A model generated the notes under the pieces. The model saw only the letters and a list, made by a program, of their open reading frames with translations, made no database searches and had not been told where the DNA came from. From the NCBI GenBank assembly GCA_003569205.1, contig BGOK01000017.1:1-54740 (forward strand): DNA of 54,740 nt, given 5' to 3'. This stretch comes from Verrucomicrobiota bacterium (GTDB lineage Bacteria > Verrucomicrobiota > Verrucomicrobiia > Opitutales > UBA953). Of this stretch, positions 1 through 7,527 are shown one piece after another (the stretch's first letter is position 1; each line of letters starts with the position of its first letter). Both the position numbers and the translations under genes were made by a program.

Positions 1-160
1 CGGCATGCTTGCTTGGGCCTATGACAACTTGGGCGATTACGACAAGTGCATCGAGTATTTGGAGGAGATTCGCATGTATTGGTACGATGAGGACAATGCG
101 GATGAAGAGATTAGAGCCATTTGTGGGGTAGTCACGGTTTGTTGGTCCAGCAGAGTGTAA
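1..160 (+). pseudogene. TPR-repeat protein, 5'-partial, cut by IS insertion
   Basis: An open frame enters from the window edge (codons from base 2) and ends at a TAA (158-160) that lies inside the left end of the IS element. The visible peptide contains AWAYDNLGDYDKCIEYLEEI, which fits the tetratricopeptide consensus (A-x-LGDYxKxIEYLE). The native coding part stops near base 137, where the element begins. If the IS is removed at the ACGG repeat (134-137 and 1459-1462), the frame continues into 1462-1527 and ends at a natural TAA. The protein's role is unknown; TPR domains bind other proteins. The upstream part lies outside the window. Confidence 0.55.
140..153 (+). repeat. IS left terminal inverted repeat
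   Basis: TGTTGGTCCAGCAG matches the reverse complement of 1445-1458 with one mismatch. Looser similarity (a G-rich block) continues inward to about base 172. The exact outer edge is uncertain by one to three bases. Confidence 0.65.
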
Positions 161-211
161 CTTTCGGGGGGTGTTTACAACAACACCAAAATAACCCACA
201 ACACCCCCATA

Positions 212-478
212 ATGGCACACAAACACCACCCCAAGGAGGCCCGGATCCGGGCCGTCCAGCAGCAGGACGGAGGCCGATCGGCCTCCGAGATCTGCAAGGA
301 CATGAACATCACCCCCGCCACGCTCAAGCGCTGGAGGGACCAGCTGCACCTGCTGGCGCCCTCGGATGCGGTGAAGATGCGGGAGCAGGAGAAGCTGATC
401 GAGCACATGGCACGGATCGTGGCCGACCAGGCCGTCCGGATGCGCATCATGGAGATCGCCCTCCAAAAAAAACGCTAA
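212..478 (+). CDS. IS3-family transposase OrfA (HTH)
   Basis: 88 residues, the usual size for OrfA. Residues 1-45 form a Tnp_1-type helix-turn-helix (KEARIRAVQQQDGGRSASEI, then a recognition helix around TPATLKRWRDQL). Residues 55-85 look like the short leucine-zipper-like helix used for dimerisation with OrfAB. It binds the IS ends and, fused to OrfB by ribosomal slippage, makes the active transposase. The last codons cover the A8 run at 465-472, where the -1 shift into OrfB would occur. This frame is intact. Confidence 0.85.
   Translation: MAHKHHPKEARIRAVQQQDGGRSASEICKDMNITPATLKRWRDQLHLLAPSDAVKMREQEKLIEHMARIVADQAVRMRIMEIALQKKR
465..472 (+). other. Programmed -1 frameshift site (A8)
   Basis: Eight A residues sit at the 3' end of orfA. 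The -1 frame from here is exactly the frame of the following integrase domain, as in IS3-family OrfAB fusions. Slippage itself is inferred from the family, not shown. Confidence 0.6.
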
Positions 479-1412
479 GCCCTGGGGAGGTCAGGCAGGT
501 CGCTTTGGAGGTCGCCGCGGAGCTCACGCCCGCGGCGGTCAGGGCGCTGGTGGCGGCGGCGACCGGGCCGGAAGGCCGGGTCGTCCGCCGGTTGCCGGCG
601 GCCTCCGAGCGCCTCGTCTGCCGGACGCTGGACGCCAACCGCAACGCTCTCCGCTACCGTCCTCGCCTGAGCGCGTCGGCGTCGCAGATCCGCAAGGTCG
701 TCATCGAGCTGTCCAACCGCATGCCTACCCAGGGCCACCGCAAGATCCTCAGCCAAGTCCGGGCCTTCGGCCTGAACGTCGGCCTGCGCCAGGTGCGCAG
801 GATACGCCGTAAACACGGCCTCCAAGGCGAGGCGCCCAAGGCCGGCGTCCGTCGCCGCGGACGCACCACGAGCACGCACGTGGGCGTCGCCACCCGACCC
901 AACCAGGTCTGGCCTGGGACTTCGTGATGCTCCGCACGAGGAAGGGACGCGCCCTGCGCGTCCTCTTCATCATCGACGAGTACACCAAGCGCATCGTGGC
1001 CTCCTACATGGCACCGTCCATCAAGCAGGAGGACGTCGCCCGCGTCCTCCTAGAGGCCATGATCCGCGAGCAGGCCCAGCCCGAGAACATCCGCTCCGAC
1101 AACGGCTCGGAGTTCATCGCCGAGACCGTCCAGGAGTTCATGGCCGCCAACGGCATCAAGGCCATCTACATCGATTCCAGGCTGCCCCTGGCAGAACGGG
1201 GTCATCGAGTCCTACAACTCCTGCTTCCGCCGGGAGTTCGCCGACCGGTGTGGTTCCACAACTACGACGACATCGACGTCGCCATGGGCGACTGGCTGCG
1301 GGACTACAACCGCTACCGCCCCCACGGAAGCCTGGGCTTCAAGACCCCCGAGGAGTTCGCCGGCAAGCCCGTCGATCGCCGAGCTCACTTGTTGACTCTA
1401 GTAGCAGCTTAA
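472..1412 (+). pseudogene. IS3-family transposase OrfB (DDE integrase), frame-broken
   Basis: The integrase core is recognisable but lies in three frame segments. Segment 1 runs from the slip site to about 913 (HTH_21-like region ending at NQVW). A missing base there separates it from the first catalytic Asp (the WDF motif restored from tgg-gac-ttc). Segment 2, from 924, carries DNGSEF (second Asp). An extra T near 1175 hides the PWQNGVIESYN block (catalytic Glu), which reads in another frame until a base loss near 1248. The last segment has the typical C-terminal YRPHGSLGFKTPEEF. All three DDE residues are encoded, so the breaks are either recent inactivation or read errors. Confidence 0.75.
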
Positions 1413-1444
1413 CCATAACACTTAGCCACCCCCTGAAATGCGCG

Positions 1445-1458
1445 CTGCTGGACCAAAA
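1445..1458 (-). repeat. IS right terminal inverted repeat
   Basis: CTGCTGGACCAAAA on the plus strand is the inverted partner of 140-153. It is followed directly by ACGG, the candidate target-site duplication. Confidence 0.65.
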
Positions 1459-1527
1459 ACGGAATTATCCCAGGACGAGTATGCTGTATGCCGTTCCCAA
1501 TCAATCCGCATGTTCAATTCCTCGTAA
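1459..1527 (+). pseudogene. 3' remnant of the IS-split TPR gene
   Basis: Joining ACG at 134-136 to GAA at 1462 keeps the upstream frame open for about 21 more codons, ending in TAA at 1525-1527. This gives a plausible C-terminus rich in polar residues. The support is frame continuity plus the ACGG repeat only; the tail has no recognised domain. 1528-1627 is AT-rich and shows no gene. Confidence 0.4.
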
Positions 1528-1627
1528 GGCTTCATTATTTTTTAACAAATATAATAATACTATTAAATCATTAGGGGTAACTCATCGTTTTCCGTAGGAC
1601 TTGCAGCTCGGCGATTAGGTATTGCGG

Positions 1628-2641
1628 ATGACAGGTAAGTTTTCCATCTACCATTACATGGGATACTTGGCTTTAATTCTATGCGCAATGTCTGTCGCAT
1701 TCGTCGTCCCCGCGAAGGGGCAGGTGACGGTGCAGCCATTCTATGTTTCCAAGGTCAGTCCTTCAGCGGGCAACTACTCGACCAAGGAGTTTGCTTTGCT
1801 ATGGTCTGCTTTTTGCGAGCAGTACCGGCTTGGACCCAAGGAGACATTCGTCCAATATCCTTACGCTAAGAGTGTCATCAAGTCTGCGGTTGGCGCGGGA
1901 GGTTATTACTCATTCAGGCACCTTTTCCGCGAGGTGAAGGCGGGTAACACTGGCGGTCATCTCGTTGGCGTCCAGAGTTCTTACTCGGGTACGAGGTCAA
2001 TCTTGACCGAGGCAGACGCCAAGGAAGCCGTCATTCAGTACGACACCAAGCTCGTTACCCTTCGAATTGGTAATCAATCTACAATCGCTAGGCCTGGTGC
2101 GTATGAGTGTGTGTTAGTCCGTCAGCCATCATCTCAGGTTGAGCAAGATTCGGGATATGCGAGACGGTCCTGTTACTTCTTCCTATCGATCTGATTACCA
2201 ATACAGGGGCACTTCTTATATTTACTTTGCAGATCCAGCATCGCCTAAGCAGGGTGAGGTCGAGATTAGGGTCTCCAGGGAGATGGCTGAGTTAAATGGA
2301 CAAACTGCCCTTAGTTATTTCGAGGTGTCGAAGCTTCAGGACACCAAGCAAAACCAAGATAACTTCATTGAAGCACTTAAGGCAGGGTCTTGCTTCAGGG
2401 TCTATGTGTTTAAATTGTCATCTTGCTATAACTGTGGGGGGCTAGGTCGAATTGCACCAAGGCTGCTGCCGGTAGTCAGCGCGGGTCAGGGGGCGGTCTA
2501 ATTGGCTCTGGATCTATCGACGAGAAGTGCAAGCTATGTGCCGGCTCAGGTCGACTTCCTCTTGGGAAGGTTCACGCCTTGGTTTGGGATCGGTATGTCC
2601 CGAGCGACGAAGATTTGAAATCAGTATCCTCCGAGCGTTAG
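1628..2641 (+). pseudogene. Secreted protein with paired CxxCxGxG motifs, frame-broken
   Basis: The start is taken at ATG 1628. A hydrophobic N-terminal segment (about residues 9-30, ending near AKGQ) looks like a signal peptide. The frame shifts between about 2116 and 2140 and again at a G6 run (2436-2441); one more G there restores the frame. The restored C-terminal part has CYNCGGAR and later CKLCAGSGR, spaced like half of a DnaJ zinc-finger (CxxCxGxG). It ends at TAG 2639-2641, giving about 338 residues. The middle shows no family I recognise. Its AT-richer composition and its place beside an IS suggest an accessory gene. It may be an intact gene damaged by read errors. Confidence 0.5.
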
Positions 2642-2972
2642 TAATCTGGCACGGTTTGTGGCGCTAGCTGTCACATTAGGTGGGCCCCACAAACCGTCCC
2701 TGATCACATGGAGGGCAGCGAGGATGGGTATTGAGCCCATGCTATTAATTGCCCCGGAAACTTTTCACTTGTTTACACGTTCTGCAGGATTAGGCTGATT
2801 TAGTCGTTAAGTTGTCTAATGATTTGTCCAACGAAACGCCAAACACCAATAAACATTAAGGTTTCTGCTATGAGGAAAGGACTTCGAATCCCATCCTCTA
2901 GCAATATTTGGGTGCCCGATGGCTCTTCCGGGTAGACCTCCTTCATCGGTCGACTAGGAATACCTCACCCCT
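2642..2972. other. Intergenic stretch with one hairpin
   Basis: 331 bases without a convincing gene. The only clear structure is the 11-bp inverted repeat at 2651-2697. The rest is AT-rich. The promoter of the next gene should lie here, but I see no convincing -35/-10 pair. Confidence 0.5.
2651..2697. repeat. 11-bp perfect inverted repeat
   Basis: ACGGTTTGTGG (2651-2661) is perfectly complementary to CCACAAACCGT (2687-2697), with a 25-base loop. It starts 10 bases after the stop of the broken secreted-protein gene. It could end that transcript, but no T-run follows, so an intrinsic terminator is not well supported. Confidence 0.5.
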
Positions 2973-4097
2973 ATGGAAACGCCTGCCCCGAAGTCTGAGC
3001 GCTTGTTATCGCTGGATGCCCTGCGGGGCTTTGACCTCTTCTGGATTGTCGGCGGCCACGGCATCCTGCTTGCGCTGTTCAAACTGACCGAGTGGGGCTG
3101 GCTAGGTGCGATCGATGCGCAGTTAAAGCACGTCGATTGGAACGGCTTCCAGGCCTACGATCTCATCTTCCCGCTGTTCCTGTTCATGGCCGGCGTCTCC
3201 ACGCCGTATTCGCTGACCCGTCGCCTGACAGAAGGAGTCCGCGGGGAAGTCTGCCGCAAGATTGTGCAGCGCGGTCTGATTCTCGTCCTGCTCGGCATCA
3301 TCTATAACAACGGCCTCCAGTGGAAGGGTCTCGAGAATATGCGCTTCGGTAGCGTGCTCGGCCGCATCGGCCTCGCGGGCATGTTCGCCCAGCTCATCTT
3401 CGCCTTCAATTTCGAATCGCCGAAGCGGTTATGGTATTGGCTGGCGAGCATCCTGCTCGGCTATTGGGCGATCATGTCGTTCGGACATGCCCCTGGCTTC
3501 GCTGCCGGCGATCTGACGATGGAAGGTAACTTCGCCAGTTACGTCGACCGGCTGCTCCTGCCTGGTAAACTCCACAAAAACATCCACGATCCGGAAGGCC
3601 TGCTCGCGGTTCTGCCAGCCATCGGTAACGCTTTGCTCGGTATCCTGGCGGGACTCTGGCTCCGCCGCTCCGCGGAAGAAGCCTCCGGCGACCGCAAGGC
3701 CGCCGGGCTGGCAATTGCTGGTATCGTGCTGCTTGCCGTCGGCGGACTCTGGAGCTTCGTCTTCCCGCTGAATAAGAATCTCTGGACCAGTTCGTTCGTC
3801 CTGTGGACCTGCGGTTGGGGCAGTCTGCTGCTCTCCTTCTTTTATTGGACGATTGACGTGCGTGGCTGGTTACGCGGATTTGGAGCGTTCTTCGCCGTCA
3901 TCGGCATGAACTCCGTCCTCATCTACATGTCGTCGAAGTTCCTCAGCTTCGACTTCACCGCGCAGGCTCTCTTCGGCGGACTCGCCCGAGCCTTCCCGCC
4001 GGCCATCGCCTCGCTGGTCATGGTCACCGGTATCTTCGCTGTGAAGTGGGCGCTGTTCTGGTTCCTCAAGCGCCAGAAGGTTTTCCTCAAGGTGTAG
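2973..4097 (+). CDS. DUF5009 / HGSNAT-like membrane acyltransferase
   Basis: 374 residues with about ten hydrophobic segments. The N-terminal pattern RLLSLDALRGFDLFWIVGG, followed by WNGFQAYDLIFPLFLFMAGVS, is diagnostic of the family related to heparan-alpha-glucosaminide N-acetyltransferase (NagX/DUF5009). Known members move acyl groups across the membrane onto amino sugars. The substrate here is not known and is inferred only from the family. The start ATG agrees with the conserved N-terminus. The frame is intact, and GC and codon use match the downstream core genes, so this gene marks the end of the accessory patch. The next gene starts about 50 bases on. Confidence 0.85.
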   Translation: METPAPKSERLLSLDALRGFDLFWIVGGHGILLALFKLTEWGWLGAIDAQLKHVDWNGFQAYDLIFPLFLFMAGVSTPYSLTRRLTEGVRGEVCRKIVQRGLILVLLGIIYNNGLQWKGLENMRFGSVLGRIGLAGMFAQLIFAFNFESPKRLWYWLASILLGYWAIMSFGHAPGFAAGDLTMEGNFASYVDRLLLPGKLHKNIHDPEGLLAVLPAIGNALLGILAGLWLRRSAEEASGDRKAAGLAIAGIVLLAVGGLWSFVFPLNKNLWTSSFVLWTCGWGSLLLSFFYWTIDVRGWLRGFGAFFAVIGMNSVLIYMSSKFLSFDFTAQALFGGLARAFPPAIASLVMVTGIFAVKWALFWFLKRQKVFLKV

Positions 4098-4149
4098 GGC
4101 AGGGCGGGTCTTCGCTTGTCTTACCCTCGCACGTGAGGACGCTGTTGGC

Positions 4150-4557
4150 ATGGCCGAACCAGCGTTGAAAATCACCCGAGGCGACATCATCGCTCGAGGC
4201 ATCCTCTGCTATTGTCCCAACTGCGGCCAGCGCGGCCTGCTGAAGTCGTGGTTCCGTCTGAACGCTGCGTGCGCACAGGGCTGCGGGCTCGATCTAGCTA
4301 AGTCGGCGGGCGTCTATTCCGGAACGACATCGATCGGCTATGTCGCCGCCATCATTTTTGTGATTATCCCCACCTGCTTCTTGGTGGTCTTCAAGCTCCT
4401 CACGGTGGGGCAGGGAGTGGCCCTGGGTATCCTTGGCTCGTTGGGCTTCATCGTGCTGATTTATCCGGTGATGCTCTGCTGGATGGTCATGGCTTACCAT
4501 GTAGCTTTGCCCGAGGAACTCCCTGCTAATCAGCGCAAACCGGACGGCAAACGCTAG
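4150..4557 (+). CDS. DUF983 family membrane protein
   Basis: 135 residues. The N-terminal part carries CPNCGQRGLLKSWFRLNAAC and then CGLDL, the two-part cysteine motif of DUF983 proteins. Two hydrophobic segments follow (about residues 58-82 and 90-118). Function is unknown; the cysteines could bind zinc. It lies between the acyltransferase and metF on the same strand, with no shared function apparent. Confidence 0.75.
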   Translation: MAEPALKITRGDIIARGILCYCPNCGQRGLLKSWFRLNAACAQGCGLDLAKSAGVYSGTTSIGYVAAIIFVIIPTCFLVVFKLLTVGQGVALGILGSLGFIVLIYPVMLCWMVMAYHVALPEELPANQRKPDGKR

Positions 4558-4571
4558 GTAGCCGTCGGTTC

Positions 4572-4605
4572 TTGACTTACATCATCAAATCTAGATAGGT
4601 TGATG
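4572..4605 (+). promoter_or_regulatory. Putative metF promoter/operator with nested palindromes
   Basis: TTGACT (4572-4577) resembles a -35 box. Downstream, CATCAA (4583-4588) and TTGATG (4600-4605) form an inverted repeat around the smaller palindrome ATCTAGAT (4589-4596). The element ends two bases before the metF ATG. The nested symmetry suggests a repressor site, but no known regulator motif is recognised and the -10 box is not clear. Confidence 0.35.
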
Positions 4606-4607
4606 CG

Positions 4608-5486
4608 ATGTTAAGAGATGCGTTCCTCTCCCGTCTACGGTCCCCCGACCGTCCGACGGTTTCCGTGGAGTTCTTCCCGCCGAAGAAGCCGGAGGAAGCT
4701 GCGGCTATGTTGGACACCGCACGGGCGTTGCAGCCGCTGGGCATCGACTTTGCTTCCTTCACTTATGGCGCCGGTGGCTCCGACCGCTCAACCGTCCTCG
4801 AATACGGCTCTAAGCTCGTGCAGGCGGGCTTTCCGCTCATCGCCCACCTGACCTGCGTTGGCCACAGTCGGGCGGAACTGGCTGATATCATTGCGAAATA
4901 TGACGATGCGGGGTTTGCTGGCATCTTGGCGCTCCGCGGCGATCCGCCGAAGGGGCAGACGGAGTTCACCGCCCACCCGGAAGGCTTCGCGCATGCCTTG
5001 GGCTTGGTTGACCTGATTCGCCGGGAGCGTCCGGGACGCTTTGCCATTGGCGTCGCTGGCTTCCCTGAGCGCCATCCCAGCTCGCCGGACGACCTGTCGG
5101 ACATCCGTCACTTGGCGGGCAAAGTTGCCGCCGGTGCCGACTTCGTCACCACCCAGCTCTTCTTGGACAACGAGGACTATTTCCGCTTTGTCGCTCGCGC
5201 CCGTGCGGCCGGCGTCTCCGTGCCGATTCTCCCGGGCATCATGCCAGTACTTTCGCTCAAGCAGGCCCGTCGCTTCTGCGGTTTTTGCCAGGCCAAGATT
5301 CCCGCCGCGCTCATCCAGGAGCTCGAAGCCTGCGGTGAGGATGAAGAAGCTCAGCGCAAGGTCGGTGTCTCATGGGCGGTGCGGCAGGTGCGCGGCCTCC
5401 TCGGCCGCGGCGTCCCCGGCTACCACGTTTACATCCTTAACCGCTCGCAGTCGGCTTTGGAGCTGTTTGCTCAACTAAAGTTCTAG
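4608..5486 (+). CDS. metF: 5,10-methylenetetrahydrofolate reductase
   Basis: 292 residues, the normal length for bacterial MetF. It reduces 5,10-methylene-THF to 5-methyl-THF with FAD, supplying methyl groups for methionine. The N-terminal VSVEFFPPKKPEEA, the FASFTYGAGGSDR motif, HLTCVGHSRAEL, ILALRGDPPKG and the TQLFLDNEDYFRF region are all typical of the TIM-barrel fold and FAD site. The ATG sits directly behind a palindromic region that may control it. No other methionine genes are adjacent. The frame is intact. Confidence 0.95.
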   Translation: MLRDAFLSRLRSPDRPTVSVEFFPPKKPEEAAAMLDTARALQPLGIDFASFTYGAGGSDRSTVLEYGSKLVQAGFPLIAHLTCVGHSRAELADIIAKYDDAGFAGILALRGDPPKGQTEFTAHPEGFAHALGLVDLIRRERPGRFAIGVAGFPERHPSSPDDLSDIRHLAGKVAAGADFVTTQLFLDNEDYFRFVARARAAGVSVPILPGIMPVLSLKQARRFCGFCQAKIPAALIQELEACGEDEEAQRKVGVSWAVRQVRGLLGRGVPGYHVYILNRSQSALELFAQLKF

Positions 5487-5533
5487 GTATCTAATAGGAT
5501 TGTCATTCCCTTGTCAGGGGGGTGAGATGCTCT

Positions 5534-6802
5534 ATGCACAACCCCTCGCCTTCCGCCGTTTCTCATGTTGGCTGGCAGCGCGGCTTCTGGAGCCTGATGG
5601 GGACGCAGTTCCAGAACGCCTTCAGCGATAACGCGCTCAAACAACTCATCATCCTCGTGCTTCTGGCCGGCGCCACTGCGTCCGCCTCGGGCGAAAAAAA
5701 GAACGACGAGCTGGTCGCGATGGTGACGGCGGTCTTCTCCGCGCCTTTCATCCTCTTCGCGATGCTGGGGGGCTGGCTGGCGGACCGTAACAGCAAGCAG
5801 CGCATGATGATCTACGTGAAGGCTGCTGAGATGGGCATCATGGCGTTCGCTGGGCTCGCCCTGTGGCTCACAAGCTTGCCGCTTTTGTTAGGTGCCATCT
5901 TCCTCATGGGGTGTCACAGTGCCATCTTTGCCCCTTCGAAGTATGGAATCCTACCGGAAATTTTGCCGCACGATAAACTCTCCTGGGGCAATGGCATTCT
6001 GGAGTTACTTACTTTTCTCGGTGTTATCCTCGGCGTGGTCGCCGCCGGAATCTTCTCCGACGCCTTCTTGAAGGAGGGACGCGCGTGGATCGCCGGCCCT
6101 ATCCTCATGGCCATTGCCTTTGTCGGTTGGCTGCTCAGCCGACAAGTCACGCCCGTTCCCGCGGCTGATCCGACCTGCCCGGTCCGCATCAATCCCGTCA
6201 CCGACCTTTGGCGTCAGCTCCGGATTATGAAGCAGGACCGCGATCTCTGGCGCGCGTGCTGGGGCAATACCGGCTTCTACTTCATCTCGGCCTTGGTGAT
6301 GATGAACATGGTGGTCTTTTGTAAGGACATCCTAAAACTGACCGACACCCAGAACAGTATGATGAACGTATGGTTAGCCATCGGCATCGGCATCGGCAGC
6401 GTCGTCGCGGGTTATGCCTCCCGCGGCCGTATCGAATATCGCCTCGTCCCGATTGGCGCGCTCGGCCTGGCCCTAAGCACCGTGCCGATGGGGTTGGACG
6501 GTGTCACGGCTGATACTTTCCGCATCTGCATGGGCTGCTTGGGCTTCTCCGCCGGCCTTTTCATCGTCCCAGTCGTCACCGTCATTCAGCACCGTCCTTC
6601 GCCGGAGAGCAAAGGCGCGGTGCAGGGTAGCGTGAGTAGCCTGAGCTTCCTCGGGATTATGGCTGCCGCCGGCGTTCAATGGGTTTCACGTGAGGCTTTC
6701 GACATCTCCTCTGGGCAGGTTTTCTGGGTCTGCGGAGCATCGGCGCTCATCTGTGGAGCCTACGCGGCTATTTCCCGGGGCAGGTTCATCAAGGTCGAGT
6801 AG
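5534..6802 (+). CDS. MFS transporter, LplT-like
   Basis: About 422 residues with 11-12 membrane segments. The pattern FWSLMGTQFQNAFSDNALKQL, followed by LGGWLADRNSKQ and FAPSKYGILPEILP, matches the MFS subfamily of LplT and the N-terminal half of Aas-like acyltransferase fusions, which flip lysophospholipids. Substrate is inferred. ATG 5534 is preferred to the GTG at 5522 because GGTGAG lies at a good distance in front and the ATG peptide begins close to the conserved segment. No acyltransferase domain is fused or adjacent. Confidence 0.8.
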   Translation: MHNPSPSAVSHVGWQRGFWSLMGTQFQNAFSDNALKQLIILVLLAGATASASGEKKNDELVAMVTAVFSAPFILFAMLGGWLADRNSKQRMMIYVKAAEMGIMAFAGLALWLTSLPLLLGAIFLMGCHSAIFAPSKYGILPEILPHDKLSWGNGILELLTFLGVILGVVAAGIFSDAFLKEGRAWIAGPILMAIAFVGWLLSRQVTPVPAADPTCPVRINPVTDLWRQLRIMKQDRDLWRACWGNTGFYFISALVMMNMVVFCKDILKLTDTQNSMMNVWLAIGIGIGSVVAGYASRGRIEYRLVPIGALGLALSTVPMGLDGVTADTFRICMGCLGFSAGLFIVPVVTVIQHRPSPESKGAVQGSVSSLSFLGIMAAAGVQWVSREAFDISSGQVFWVCGASALICGAYAAISRGRFIKVE

Positions 6803-6814
6803 GTCCGGGCACTT

Positions 6815-6848
6815 CTTAATCTTGGATTAAGGGCGGTCAGGGTAGAAT
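6815..6848 (+). promoter_or_regulatory. Promoter with palindrome ahead of two-component genes
   Basis: CTTAATC-TTG-GATTAAG (6815-6831) is a perfect 7-bp inverted repeat with a 3-base centre. A -10-like TAGAAT follows at 6843-6848, and the palindrome covers where the -35 would lie. It is well placed for control, perhaps autoregulation, of the response regulator gene starting at 6865. The binding protein is not known. Confidence 0.4.
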
Positions 6849-6864
6849 ATAGGGCCAGCTCCTG

Positions 6865-7524
6865 ATGCGCATCCTTATCGTAGAAGACGAAGCAGACCTC
6901 CGTAATGGGCTGGCGAAGCTTTTCCGCGAGGAAGGGTATGCCGTCGATGCGGCGGCCAACGGAGTAGATGGCCTCCAGAAGGCGAAGGATTTTGAATACG
7001 ACGCAATCGTGCTCGATTACATGATGCCAGGGATGGATGGGCGCGAGGTGCTCCGTCGTCTCCGTAGCGTGAAGCGGACGCCCGTCATGATGCTGACCGC
7101 CCGTAACTCGGTGGAGGATCGCGTCGTAGGCCTCGACCTCGGTGCTGATGACTACCTCGCCAAGCCGTTCGTGCAACAGGAGCTCTTAGCCCGCCTCCGG
7201 GCTCTCGTACGCCGCAATCATAGCGTGGGTGGGGCGACTTTCACCATCGGGGGCGTTATCATCGATACCGTGGCCCGCCGCGTCACCAAGGCGGGTCAGC
7301 CCGAGGCCTTAACGGGGCGAGAGTATGCCTTACTCGAGTACCTCGCCCACCGCCGTGGCGCCGTTGTGACGCGGGCTGAACTTTACGAGCACTTGTTCGA
7401 CGAGAACGAGGATACGCTCTCCAACCTCCTCGAGGTCCACGTTTGTAATCTCCGCCGTAAGCTGGGGACGGAGCTCATCCGGACCCGCCGTGGCATGGGC
7501 TACGAAATTCCCGCCGGAAACTAG
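6865..7524 (+). CDS. OmpR-family response regulator
   Basis: 219 residues. The receiver domain (1-115) has acidic residues VEDEAD near the start, the phospho-acceptor Asp at about 51 (IVLDYMMPGMDG), the conserved Thr (MMLTAR) and Lys (LAKPF). The C-terminal winged helix (about 125-217) has the ALTGREYALLEYLA and LLEVHVCNLRRKL patterns of Trans_reg_C. It is phosphorylated by the kinase encoded three bases downstream and then binds DNA. Target genes are unknown; the LplT-like transporter upstream is one candidate by position. The QseB/BasR-like class is suggested by overall pattern only. Confidence 0.92.
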   Translation: MRILIVEDEADLRNGLAKLFREEGYAVDAAANGVDGLQKAKDFEYDAIVLDYMMPGMDGREVLRRLRSVKRTPVMMLTARNSVEDRVVGLDLGADDYLAKPFVQQELLARLRALVRRNHSVGGATFTIGGVIIDTVARRVTKAGQPEALTGREYALLEYLAHRRGAVVTRAELYEHLFDENEDTLSNLLEVHVCNLRRKLGTELIRTRRGMGYEIPAGN

Positions 7525-7527
7525 GCC

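Larger units (their letters stand above)
140..1458 (+). mobile_element. IS3-family insertion sequence
   Basis: About 1.32 kb, bounded by imperfect terminal inverted repeats (TGTTGGTCCAGCAG at 140-153; the reverse complement of 1445-1458 reads TTTTGGTCCAGCAG). It holds two overlapping frames in the classic IS3 layout: a small HTH protein (OrfA), then an rve/DDE integrase reached by a -1 slip on an A8 run. ACGG occurs just outside both ends (134-137, 1459-1462) and may be the target-site duplication, although two bases on the left are then unexplained. OrfB carries three frame breaks, so this copy is either inactive or read with errors. The exact IS name and group cannot be given from sequence reading alone. 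Confidence 0.85.

Noticed and set aside
2878..2900. tRNA T-arm-like string (CTTCGAATC)
   Set aside because: The closing pair is C-C and no acceptor or anticodon arm could be drawn; not enough for an attachment-site remnant.
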